Origin: Martinezella tropici
GTDB lineage: Bacteria; Pseudomonadota; Alphaproteobacteria; Rhizobiales; Rhizobiaceae
Reading direction: 5' to 3'
NCBI RefSeq assembly: GCF_003287875.1
Contig: NZ_QMKK01000042.1
Coordinates: 186,001 to 250,000, forward strand
DNA: 64,000 bases
A program made the translations under genes and the position numbers. Shown here piece by piece: positions 8,425 to 16,475 of the stretch. Positions within the stretch are counted from its first letter, which is position 1. Every line of letters starts with the position of its first letter. Below the pieces are notes generated by a model. That model saw only the letters and a program-made list of their open reading frames with translations, did no database searches and was not told where the DNA came from.

Positions 8425-9324
8425 ATGATGCGCCCTAGTCTGAATGACCTTGCCGCTTTTGCCGCGGTTGCCAATCACAAAAGCTTCCGCAGAGCGGCCG
8501 ACATCATGGGGGTCTCGCGCTCCGCCCTCAGCCACGCGATCATCGGATTGGAAGCAAAGCTGGACGTCCGCCTCTTCAATCGGACGACACGCAGCGTATC
8601 TCTGACGCAGGCCGGCGCGCGCCTGCTCGCGCGACTCGACCCGGTTCTGCAGGAACTCGATCGGGCGCTCGACACGTTCTCGGAGGAGCGCGGCACTCCA
8701 AGCGGCACACTTAGGATTAATGCGAACAAAAGCGGTGCCCGCATCTTGCTCGCAGACGTGGTGCCGCGCTTCTTGGATCTTTATCCAGATGTCGAGCTTG
8801 ATCTCGTGTCGGAAGGTCGGCTCGTCGATATCGTGGAACAAGGTTTCGACGCGGGGGTACGTCTGCTGGAAGCCGTCCCGAAAGATATGGTCGCAGTGAA
8901 GTTCGGAGGCGACGTCCGTTTCATCACCGTGGCGGCGCCGTCCTATCTGGACGGCAAGGCAAGGCCAAACATGCCCGACGATTTACATGCGCATCGCTGC
9001 ATCCGCCAACGTCTGCCCAGTGGAAAGCGCTATCGCTGGGAATTTTCCAGACGCGGTGCCGAAGTGGCGATCAACGTCCAGGGCAATCTCACCCTCGATG
9101 ACAATGATCTTCTCGTGCAGGCGGCGGTGGACGGGCGCGGTATTGCCTATGTGCCCGAGTATTTCGCACGGCCGTTTCTGGCGTCCGGCCAGTTGCTCAC
9201 CGTACTTGATGAATGGTGCCCGCCGATACCGGGCCTGGCACTCTATTATCCGCGCAGCCGGCACCTGCCGTCCACGTTACGCGCCTTCATCGATCTCCTG
9301 CGAGAGGTGGAAAAACAACGATGA
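8425..9324 (+). CDS. LysR family transcriptional regulator
   Basis: A 299-residue regulator. The N-terminal winged helix-turn-helix is NHKSFRRAADIMGVSRSALS, then LDVRLFNRTTRSVSLTQAG. The effector domain has IVEQGFDAGVRLLEAVPKDM and GRGIAYVPEYFARPFLASGQ, and the end is LYYPRSRHLPSTLRAFID. It is close in subfamily to the regulators at 5992 and 10580. There are two adjacent ATG codons (8425 and 8428); the start is ambiguous by one residue. It faces the SDR/lipocalin operon across 96 bp that contain an ATTGG-N13-CCAAT dyad (8372-8394), a possible binding site. Confidence 0.92.
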   Translation: MMRPSLNDLAAFAAVANHKSFRRAADIMGVSRSALSHAIIGLEAKLDVRLFNRTTRSVSLTQAGARLLARLDPVLQELDRALDTFSEERGTPSGTLRINANKSGARILLADVVPRFLDLYPDVELDLVSEGRLVDIVEQGFDAGVRLLEAVPKDMVAVKFGGDVRFITVAAPSYLDGKARPNMPDDLHAHRCIRQRLPSGKRYRWEFSRRGAEVAINVQGNLTLDDNDLLVQAAVDGRGIAYVPEYFARPFLASGQLLTVLDEWCPPIPGLALYYPRSRHLPSTLRAFIDLLREVEKQR

Positions 9325-9419
9325 CAGGGCGGCGGTGAATGGCGTCCGTCCCATCAGGTAGATTGAGGAAGACCTGCGGCACCCAGACCCGTTTCGCATC
9401 GCGCAGGCTCGCCCGGTGT

Positions 9420-9746
9420 TTACGGTGTCGCCGGCTTGCGCCGCAAGATCATGCCGCCATGATGCAGAGTGTTGGCATCGACGAAATCGCCATCAGCGGT
9501 GAAGCCGGTGTCGTCCCAATACTCGATATGCGTCCCGTCTACTTCATACCGACCCTCATAAGCTCGCTCGCGCTGACCGCGGGCTTCGATATAGCGTCCG
9601 CTCGGCAGAAGTTCGTGGCGAACATGGTTGTCGTCGGTGACCCACGTGCCAACGTAAGGATGTTGCGGCTGCGGATTGGCCTCCTGTGCTTCTGCGGGTT
9701 GGATCGAAAGGGTGGCCGTGATGATTGCTTCAAGTGCCTGTCGCAT
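9420..9746 (-). CDS. Atu4866-type domain protein, exported
   Basis: A 108-residue protein from ATG 9746, preceded by GGAGCAGGA. Residues 1-23 look like a signal peptide (LEAIITATLSIQPAEAQ). The rest closely follows the Atu4866 family, named after an Agrobacterium tumefaciens protein: HPYVGTWVTDDNHVRHELLP, RYIEARG, YEGRYEVDGTHIEYWDDTGF, then DANTLHHGGMIL. The family is a small beta-barrel of unknown function with a solved structure. It is the second gene behind the NTF2-like gene and probably belongs to the LysR-10580 module. Confidence 0.85.
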   Translation of the reverse strand: MRQALEAIITATLSIQPAEAQEANPQPQHPYVGTWVTDDNHVRHELLPSGRYIEARGQRERAYEGRYEVDGTHIEYWDDTGFTADGDFVDANTLHHGGMILRRKPATP

Positions 9747-9852
9747 GGTCCTGCTCCATTGAGCGTTGCTGTTCTCGGTTTGGAAGCCATGGCGCACGGA
9801 TGCGCGGCTATCGGTCGGCATACGCTCAGGTCTTCCGAACCGCAGGCGTCGG

Positions 9853-10407
9853 TCATTGGGACCGCGGGGCGTTGTTGTCGACCACCTGCTGATAAGCAAC
9901 GAGGTCTAGAAAGGCCTCCGCATTGACGACGAGGCCGTCCTTCATCTTGAGTATCCAGACGAACTGGTTGCGATAAGGTGCGCCCGACGTCGTGGTTGCC
10001 GTTCCGTCGAAGCGGATGATGATCGTGTCCCCGTCGGCGAAGATGTTGTGCACCTCCGGCGCGATCGGAGTCGCGAGCCGGCTGGTCAGGGGACGCGAGG
10101 CCTTCTCGATGAAGTCCTTCTGGTTGCGATAGCTGCCGGCGACCGGCCCGGAACCATGGATCGTCCAGACGACGTCTGGAGCGAGGAGCTCCCCGAAGAC
10201 ATAGGTGCCTCCGCGCCATTTTTCGAAGGCGGCTTCGACGATCGCCTTGTTTCGTTGCTCGATAGCCGCACTGTCCGCAGCCTGCACCTGCGTTGCCGTG
10301 GCGTTTGCAATAGCTGTGCCCGGCAGGGCGAGCGACAGCAATGCCAGTGTGATCAGAGCTCTACGGCTCGCGCCGGCGACCCACTGGCGTATCGGAAGAA
10401 TGGTCAT
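9853..10407 (-). CDS. NTF2-like/SnoaL-type protein with signal peptide
   Basis: A 184-residue protein. Residues 1-38 form a long signal (RRALITLALLSLALPGTAIA). The mature domain is a SnoaL-like/NTF2 cone: RNKAIVEAAFEKWRGGTYVF, then LLAPDVVWTIHGSGPVAGSY, RNQKDFIEKA and IIIRFDGTATTTSGAPYRNQ with a closing WILKMKDGLVVNAEAFLDL. Such proteins are small hydrolases, isomerases or binding proteins; nothing here decides which. The start at 10407 has AGGAAAGGA upstream. First gene of the pair divergent from LysR 10580. Confidence 0.85.
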   Translation of the reverse strand: MTILPIRQWVAGASRRALITLALLSLALPGTAIANATATQVQAADSAAIEQRNKAIVEAAFEKWRGGTYVFGELLAPDVVWTIHGSGPVAGSYRNQKDFIEKASRPLTSRLATPIAPEVHNIFADGDTIIIRFDGTATTTSGAPYRNQFVWILKMKDGLVVNAEAFLDLVAYQQVVDNNAPRSQ

Positions 10408-10579
10408 GGTACAGTCCTTTCCTGGCTGCTGAGAGCTTGATGAGAGCCATCGACCGGCGATGAAGCTGCGTGCACCGTCGACAGGCCTCGCGTCCTAGTT
10501 CGTGAGATCCAAAGTAGGCGCCTCGATGAGATCGGACAATTTGCCCAATGATGACCGCTCTGGTAAAACTATCTAACCA

Positions 10580-11470
10580 ATGGCAATCGATCTAAATGGC
10601 ATTTCCGTTTTCCTGGCTGTCGCCGAAGCGCGCAGCTTTCGTGTGGCCGCGGAGAATCTGGGCGTCACTCGACCAGCGGTCAGCCAGGCTGTCCGACGGC
10701 TTGAAGATCGGCTGGGCGTCGCGCTCGTGCGGCGCACGACGCGCAGTGTCAGTCTCACGGAGGCCGGCGAACGACTGTATCACCGGGTGGCGCCGGCGAT
10801 TTCCGAAGTCGGACTGGCGCTCGACGCGACGGCGGATCGCGACAGTGCGCCAAACGGGCTATTGAGGCTGGCAGTGTCGTCCATCGCCGAGCAGTTCATT
10901 TCGGGGCCGCTTCTGGCGCGTTTCGCGGATGCCTTTCCCTCAGTTCAGATCGACGTGACGGTCACGGATGAGGAATTCGACATCGTCGCGGAAGGCTATG
11001 ACGCGGGGGTGCGATTGGGCGAAGTCATCGATCAGGACATGATCGCCGTTCCAGTCTTGAGCGACCAGCGCCAGGGCGCTTTCGCCGCGCCGTCCTACAT
11101 CGAACGTTTCGGCAGGCCTGAACATCCTTCGGAACTCTCCGCCCATCGCTGTATCGGCTGGCGCCCCGCGCCGCATAGCGCGCCCTATCGTTGGGAATTC
11201 GGTGAGCATGGACGCGAGTTCGACGTGGCTGTCGACCCGCAGATCACCACCAACGACATGTGGCTTATGATCCGCACAGCCTGTGCCGGTGGCGGCATCA
11301 CCTTTGGTATGGAAGACACGTTCAAACCCTATGTCGAATCCGGTCAGTTGGTCCCTCTCCTGCAGGACTATTGCCCTCCCTTTGCTGGCTTTTTTCTTTA
11401 TTACCCCAGCCGGCGCAATCTCGCTCCGAAGCTTCGGGCACTCGTCGACCATGTGAAGCGGTGCCGATAG
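10580..11470 (+). CDS. LysR family transcriptional regulator
   Basis: A 296-residue regulator with the helix-turn-helix at residues 15-60 (SFRVAAENLGVTRPAVSQAV, LGVALVRRTTRSVSLTEAG) and an effector domain containing FDIVAEGYDAGVRLGEVIDQ, CAGGGITFGMEDTFKPYVES and FFLYYPSRRNLAPKLRALVD. It is the third member of the local LysR subgroup. It is divergent from the NTF2-like/Atu4866 pair across 172 bp. The sequence does not name the effector. Confidence 0.92.
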   Translation: MAIDLNGISVFLAVAEARSFRVAAENLGVTRPAVSQAVRRLEDRLGVALVRRTTRSVSLTEAGERLYHRVAPAISEVGLALDATADRDSAPNGLLRLAVSSIAEQFISGPLLARFADAFPSVQIDVTVTDEEFDIVAEGYDAGVRLGEVIDQDMIAVPVLSDQRQGAFAAPSYIERFGRPEHPSELSAHRCIGWRPAPHSAPYRWEFGEHGREFDVAVDPQITTNDMWLMIRTACAGGGITFGMEDTFKPYVESGQLVPLLQDYCPPFAGFFLYYPSRRNLAPKLRALVDHVKRCR

Positions 11471-11598
11471 CGCCCCAACGACGTCGTCGTCATCACAGTC
11501 ATTGCCGGCCTGATCGCGTCGCTGACGTCTAAGACGGCTGTCCAGCTTTCTGACCGGCCCCTTGGGATCGCTTCATCCGGGTCCAACGGCATCGAGCC

Positions 11599-11645
11599 TT
11601 GACATTCGTTCGCTACCTTGCAATTATCGTATGGTAGCGAACGAA
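11599..11645 (+). promoter_or_regulatory. Promoter overlapped by a perfect 13-bp inverted repeat (MarR operator)
   Basis: A -35 box TTGACA at 11599-11604 and a -10-like AATTAT at 11622-11627 are 17 bp apart. The perfect arms TTCGTTCGCTACC (11605-11617) and GGTAGCGAACGAA (11633-11645) bracket the spacer and -10. MarR proteins bind such palindromes, so the gene at 11661 probably represses itself and the following epimerase gene. Transcription starting near 11634 would leave out the ATG at 11631. Confidence 0.7.
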
Positions 11646-11660
11646 ATAAGTGGGCTTTTC

Positions 11661-12110
11661 ATGCGGGATCAGGCGGACACCAAAATTCTCTCCGTGGGAG
11701 CATGGACGAAGCGGTGTTACTTCGCGGGCCGGGCTCTCATGGACGAACGCTTGCGGCCCTTCGATCTGGGATCCACGCAATGGTATGTCCTCTGGTATCT
11801 CGTCAACAACGGCCCGTCCGTCCAGCGTGATCTCGGTCGCGCACTCGAACTGGAACGCGCGACCCTGAGCGGAATCATCGCCACGCTCGTCCGCAAGGAC
11901 CTGGTCGCACAGACCGCGGATGGGGGCGATCAGCGTCAACGTCTGCTGACTTTGACAGCCGCCGGCGAGGCGCTGTGGCGCCGGATGCCTGATCTTTCTT
12001 TCATCCGCGATGCCGCCTTCGGCGGGATCGACGAGGCCGATCTGGCAACGACCATCCGTGTCCTCAAATTAGCGACCGAACGACTGCAGGCCCTGTTGCG
12101 AAAGGATTGA
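11661..12110 (+). CDS. MarR family transcriptional regulator
   Basis: About 149 residues from ATG 11661 (MRDQADTKILSV). An ATG at 11631 would add ten residues, but it sits at or before the expected transcription start and inside the palindrome, so the downstream start is preferred. The winged helix-turn-helix is clear: TQWYVLWYLVNNGPSVQRDL, then LELERATLSGIIATLVRKDL and the wing AQTADGGDQRQRLLTLTAAG. Length is normal for MarR. The following epimerase gene starts 4 bases after its stop, so the two are co-transcribed and probably controlled by the same palindrome. Confidence 0.9.
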   Translation: MRDQADTKILSVGAWTKRCYFAGRALMDERLRPFDLGSTQWYVLWYLVNNGPSVQRDLGRALELERATLSGIIATLVRKDLVAQTADGGDQRQRLLTLTAAGEALWRRMPDLSFIRDAAFGGIDEADLATTIRVLKLATERLQALLRKD

Positions 12111-12114
12111 GCAA

Positions 12115-12924
12115 ATGTCCGTATTGATCACCGGAGCCACCGGGCTCGTTGGAGAGCGACTTCTGCCGCGGTTGGTGGAGACCGGCTATGCTTGCCGAGC
12201 CCTGCTCCGGGCGGGCAAGAGCCGCGATGAAGAAATTGATGCCGTAACGGGCGATATTCTCGACCCTTCAACCCTGGCGAAAGCCGTCCAAGGGGTTTCC
12301 GCTATTGTGCACCTTGCGGCCGTCTTCCGCACGCGGGACACCGATCTCATCTGGAAGAGCAATCTCGATGGGACACGCAACCTGATTGCCGCCGTGAAGG
12401 CGCATGCTCCCGACGCCCGGTTCATCATGTCGAGCACCAGCCATGTCTACAACAAGGACAATCCGCATCCGGGAAGGGAAGACGACCCGGTTGATCCCCA
12501 GCATGCCTATCCCGCAAGCAAGGTTGCCGCGGAAAAGGAACTGCGCGAAAGCGGGTTGAACTGGTCCATCCTTCGCTTCCCCTTCGTCTATGGCGACGGT
12601 GACGGACATCTCCAATCTCTTCCCAAGCACGTCAGCACTTGGCATCCGGCCCAACGCATGAGCACGATCCACCATCGTGATATCGCACAAGCAATCACGA
12701 TGGCGCTCAAAGGTGATTTCGATCGGCGCATCGTGAACTTGGCCGACGAGGCGCCCACCTCCATCTACGAACTCGCGGGCATGGTCGGATCCAGGTTGGC
12801 GCCGAATTCCGAGCCTCTCGAAAACCCCTGGTACCTGCATGTCGATACGTCCCTCGCCCGCAGCCTGGGTTTTCATCCTAGCATAAGGACTGTGTATCAG
12901 GCTTGGCAGCAGGGTCTTTCTTAG
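12115..12924 (+). CDS. NAD(P)-dependent epimerase/dehydratase family protein
   Basis: A 269-residue extended-SDR protein. The cofactor loop is VLITGATGLVGERLLPRL at residues 3-20, with IVHLAAVFRTRD, MSSTSHVYNKDN (Ser/Thr of the catalytic triad) and AYPASKVAAEKEL (YxxxK). It ends with a short substrate-binding part rather than a full sugar-epimerase C-terminus, so it may act on a small carbonyl compound. It follows the MarR gene by 4 bases in one transcription unit. Confidence 0.88.
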   Translation: MSVLITGATGLVGERLLPRLVETGYACRALLRAGKSRDEEIDAVTGDILDPSTLAKAVQGVSAIVHLAAVFRTRDTDLIWKSNLDGTRNLIAAVKAHAPDARFIMSSTSHVYNKDNPHPGREDDPVDPQHAYPASKVAAEKELRESGLNWSILRFPFVYGDGDGHLQSLPKHVSTWHPAQRMSTIHHRDIAQAITMALKGDFDRRIVNLADEAPTSIYELAGMVGSRLAPNSEPLENPWYLHVDTSLARSLGFHPSIRTVYQAWQQGLS

Positions 12925-12978
12925 GACCAGTAGATTTAGCGTCCCGGCCAAGCTTTTAGAACACTGAGCCTCCATTGA

Positions 12979-14502
12979 TCACTTGGTGTGCAGACTGATC
13001 GGCCTGACTTGTCGTCGCCGGCGCGAGGCGATTATCGCTGCACCAACGTTCCATCGTTTTGCGTTTGCAGTTCGGCCTGTTTCGCTATCGTCATGACGTG
13101 GTAGAGAAATAATTGTCCGCATACCGTTCTCCTTGGTGACGAACATGATATCGCCGCCATGCTGACGAGCAACTGCCCGCGCAATTGACAGACCGAGACC
13201 AATCCCACCAGTTTGCTTATTCCGCGATACCTCGAGCCTGAAAAATGGAGCGAAAACCTTTTCTCTCATGTCCTCAGGGATGCCGGGTCCGCGATCCTCA
13301 ACGACTATGTCGACCGTGCCGGCCGTTTGAAGAATCAAAACCTTGGCTTCCCCTCCATATCGAACAGCGTTTTCAACTATATTGCGTACCGCCCGTCTAA
13401 GCCCGTCGGGCCGGCAGCGATATGTTATTTTGTCGGCGCTAACCAAAGTCACCGGGTACCCCAGATCTTCCTGATCGTCGCAGATGCTGCCGATCAAAGC
13501 CTCAAGTTGGATCGGACGCGTCTCTTCCTCTGTTGACTCGCCGCGCGCAAAGGCAATCGCCGCTTCAGTCATGCCCTGCAGTTCCTCGATGGTCGCAAGC
13601 ATTTTTCGCTGGATCTCCTCATCCTTCACGAACTCGGTTCTCAAGCGAAGAGAAGTGAGCGGTGTACGCAGATCATGACCGATTGCGGCAAGCATTTTCG
13701 TTCTGTCATCGATAAACCTGTGCAAGCGGGCTTGCATCCGATTGAACGCAGACGCGGTTCGCCGAACCTCTTCCGGCCCCGTTTCCTCCAAAGGTGGAAG
13801 GTTCTCGCCCCGCCCAAGCGCCTCGGCAGCGATCGCCAGACTTTTGAGAGGCCGGGCGATTCGGTTGCCCACAAGAACCCCGATCAATGCGAGTACAGCA
13901 GCCGTCAGAACAAGCGAGCTTAAGGATGTCGAGGTCCACCAGCTTCCTTGCTTCATATAGAAGGCCGCGTTCAGATGCGTGCCATCATCTAGCTTCACGA
14001 CCATGCCGTATCCGCGAGCTCCATCAAAATAAAGATACTTGACCGGTTGGCGAAGTGCCCATAGCTCCTGGAACGGAGCCTTCCAATCTTCGCTATTGTT
14101 GGATGAGGCGACTTTTTTTGCGCTCGGAATCCGCGGCACTGCCGTCCCACCTTCGAAGAACCGCACAAGGTCAACGTAGTTTTCAAGCGGCCTGCTGAAT
14201 TGCTCCACCGCCTCCAATCGCCATGCGGACGCGCTCATGGGATCTTGAGCACTCATCCAGAAACGCGAGTCTCCAGTTTCGCTGGCGGTGAGGACCTGCT
14301 GCCTGGAACTTGGAACGGCGTCATTGACAAGGCGGGTTATCGTGCGAGTGCGGCTGAAGAACTCGCTCTTGGCGGCCGCATCCAATGCTTTCGAATGCTC
14401 GTTCCACGATATTACGAATGTAATGGCCTGCGCGATCAACAAGGCCGCGAGGGTGAAGCCGATAAACTGCGCCGCGAGACTTCTTGTCCATTTCTTTATC
14501 AT
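12979..14502 (-). CDS. Sensor histidine kinase (EnvZ-like, HAMP)
   Basis: A 507-residue membrane kinase. A first transmembrane helix spans residues about 10-30 (FIGFTLAALLIAQAITFVIS), a periplasmic part of about 150 residues follows, and the second helix is near 195-215 (SLVLTAAVLALIGVLVG). HAMP comes next (NRIARPLKSLAIAAEALGRG). The H-box is MLAAIGHDLRTPLTSLRLR. The ATPase has NIVENAVRYGGEA (N box), VEDRGPGIPEDMREKVFAPF (G1/F) and TGGIGLGLSIARAVARQHGG (G2). It overlaps the response regulator stop by 4 bp (ATGA), so the pair is translationally coupled. The RND pump genes lie 1.3 kb upstream on the same strand and may be the target. Confidence 0.93.
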   Translation of the reverse strand: MIKKWTRSLAAQFIGFTLAALLIAQAITFVISWNEHSKALDAAAKSEFFSRTRTITRLVNDAVPSSRQQVLTASETGDSRFWMSAQDPMSASAWRLEAVEQFSRPLENYVDLVRFFEGGTAVPRIPSAKKVASSNNSEDWKAPFQELWALRQPVKYLYFDGARGYGMVVKLDDGTHLNAAFYMKQGSWWTSTSLSSLVLTAAVLALIGVLVGNRIARPLKSLAIAAEALGRGENLPPLEETGPEEVRRTASAFNRMQARLHRFIDDRTKMLAAIGHDLRTPLTSLRLRTEFVKDEEIQRKMLATIEELQGMTEAAIAFARGESTEEETRPIQLEALIGSICDDQEDLGYPVTLVSADKITYRCRPDGLRRAVRNIVENAVRYGGEAKVLILQTAGTVDIVVEDRGPGIPEDMREKVFAPFFRLEVSRNKQTGGIGLGLSIARAVARQHGGDIMFVTKENGMRTIISLPRHDDSETGRTANAKRWNVGAAIIASRRRRQVRPISLHTK

Positions 14503-15218
14503 TCAGAAGCCACTTCCACGGAGAGGCTGTAGCCGCCGCCCCAGTGCGTCTTGATGATTGAGGGGTTTTTGGGGTTGTCTTCGATTTTTTTCCTCAACCG
14601 ACTGACTTGATTATCAATAGTGCGATCAAAGACGTCAGCAGTTCGACCGACTGTTAGATCGAGAAGCTGCTCTCGGCTCAATACTAGCCCCGGCCGCTCG
14701 ATGAAGACCTTTAACAGCCGGAATTCCGCTGAACTTAATGGAATGCCAACGCCGTCGTCGCCAGAAATCTCCTGGCGACCAAGATTCACACGCCAAGGTC
14801 CCACCCGGACATTCTTCGGGTTTGCCGCGGCGAGAGCCATATTAGGGTTACCGGATCTGCGCAGCACCGCTCGAATGCGTGCCAGTAGTTCTCTTGGATT
14901 GAAAGGCTTGACGACGTAATCATCAGCGCCAAGCTCCAGGCCAATGATCCTGTCAGTGTCGTCGGCCATAGCGGTGAGAAAAATCACTGGGATCCCGGCG
15001 GACGCACGCAGCTGACGGCATACTGAAAGTCCGTCCTCCCCTGGCATCATCACGTCAAGAACAATGAGATCCGCCGTCTGTTTTTCCAACAGACGTCGTA
15101 GGGCTGCGCCGCTTTCGACGGCTGTGACTTTATAGCCCTGTTGCTCAAGATACTGTTGAACGAGATCCCGGATATCACCGTGATCATCAACAACAACTAT
15201 ATGCGCGGCCGCGTCCAT
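14499..15218 (-). CDS. OmpR-family response regulator
   Basis: A 239-residue two-domain regulator. The receiver spans residues 7-120, with HIVVVDDHGD (acidic pocket), LIVLDVMMPGEDGLS (phospho-Asp), IFLTAMADDTDR and DYVVKPFNPREL (Lys). The C-terminal winged helix is of the OmpR/PhoB type (GIPLSSAEFRLLKVFIERPG, then RTIDNQVSRLRKKIEDNPKN and IKTHWGGGYSLSVEV). ATG 15218 is preceded by GGGGAC. It forms an operon with the kinase at 12979. A GTAAC-N5-GTAAT box at 21005-21019, ahead of the RND genes, is a plausible site for a regulator of this class. Confidence 0.93.
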   Translation of the reverse strand: MDAAAHIVVVDDHGDIRDLVQQYLEQQGYKVTAVESGAALRRLLEKQTADLIVLDVMMPGEDGLSVCRQLRASAGIPVIFLTAMADDTDRIIGLELGADDYVVKPFNPRELLARIRAVLRRSGNPNMALAAANPKNVRVGPWRVNLGRQEISGDDGVGIPLSSAEFRLLKVFIERPGLVLSREQLLDLTVGRTADVFDRTIDNQVSRLRKKIEDNPKNPSIIKTHWGGGYSLSVEVASE

Positions 15219-15818
15219 GGTGATGTCCCCGTTTACCGTGAGAATACATCAAACCTACAGCTCTTCGCAGCCGAAAAAGTGTATCAAAGTTTCACGGCAG
15301 CCAATGGTTAAAGTGACGAGACACGATGCACACATTGGCATGAAACCCATTCTTCTTCTGGGCCTTTCGGGCGCTAACAAGATAAGTCGACGGGCAGTGG
15401 TCGGCATCTGGGCACGATCAAAGAGGGCGATTTGTATCGCCTGCTACAATCTTGGCACATATTGCCGACATTTCCACGTTAAAGTCGGCGGGTTGCTTCC
15501 AATCGACCCGGACTCCAGGTCTTGAATGCGACGACCGCACCGATGGCCTCAATTGGTCATCGGTGTTCAGCTAAACCCTAACAGTTGATGATTGGATTCG
15601 TATGTTGCTGTAGGAGGCAACTTAAGGCGCGCACCTTCAGCCAGAGCGAAGATCGCACATCGTTATGTCAGCCGACTTATCACGATCCTGTCTGTCGTAT
15701 TGCGCCCAAAGATCAGTCTGCGCATCTAGCCAGCAATTTAGGCCGGCAGTGGGCAAAATCAGCTAGCTGCCCTCCCGCTACAATGCACATTCTATTCTCT
15801 CAAAATGCTAGTGGCCGC
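15219..15818. other. 600-bp stretch without a recognisable gene
   Basis: Upstream of the response regulator. I see no ribosome binding site with a convincing reading frame, no RNA gene and no repeat. It leads into the decayed XdhC-like sequence, so it may be degraded coding DNA. Confidence 0.4.
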
Positions 15819-16195
15819 TAGAACAGCCTCACGCCTATCCACGTCGACGATCGGAAGCTGTGATGCCGCGCCCCGACATAGAAACAACCGCGGCGTAGCG
15901 CCTGTGCAATCGGCAAATCATCGATCTTCGGACCGTAGGTCACCGTCACCAGCACCGTACAGGCATCGAGCCACTTGTCTTTCAGCACATCGACCGGCAG
16001 TCCGCCGTCAGGTCGATTTCGCAAAGGGTTTAGCAGACGCCAAAGCCGTCTTGACATCGATGCCGGCAAGCGCTGCCATCTGCACCAGGAATGGCTGATA
16101 TGGACGGTGCCGATGTTAGGATATCAGGCGGCGGCGATGACGGTGGCCATCCCCATATCGCGGCCTCTCATCCTCCAAGGCTTCCGCCGTCGTCA
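15819..16195 (-). pseudogene. Decayed XdhC/CoxI-family gene fragment
   Basis: Reverse-strand translation in at least three frames gives pieces in the order expected for XdhC (molybdenum-cofactor insertion factor for xanthine dehydrogenase): MGMATVIAA near 16165, IGTVHIS near 16110, MAALAGIDVKTALASAKPFA near 16055, then VLKDKWLDACTVLVTVTYGP, KIDDLPIAQALRRGCFYVGA down to about 15865. The last block corresponds to the family pattern VTLTHDPKIDDPAL..ALRS..FYVGALGS. Frame changes and stops separate the blocks, so no full protein can be made. No xanthine dehydrogenase genes are nearby. Confidence 0.6.
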
Positions 16196-16475
16196 ATAGA
16201 TCCAGGGCTCATGCTCGTCTCAGTCCACGCAGCACCTCTTACCCTTTCCAAACAGCTCCCGCGCTTCAACACTCGAGATCCGAAGACAGCCGGAGGATCC
16301 GTGTTGCCAGTGCCTGGCGGCTCTTCTAACCGTTATCCGATTTGACCTTACACAACCCAGCAGCGACGTCGTGGTAGAGCTTCACGTTCGTCATCAATAA
16401 TTCCCCACCTGCTTCTTGAGCGGCAACTACATTCAGTACACAGATTGTGGTGAATCAGCTTCCAACATTTGAATT

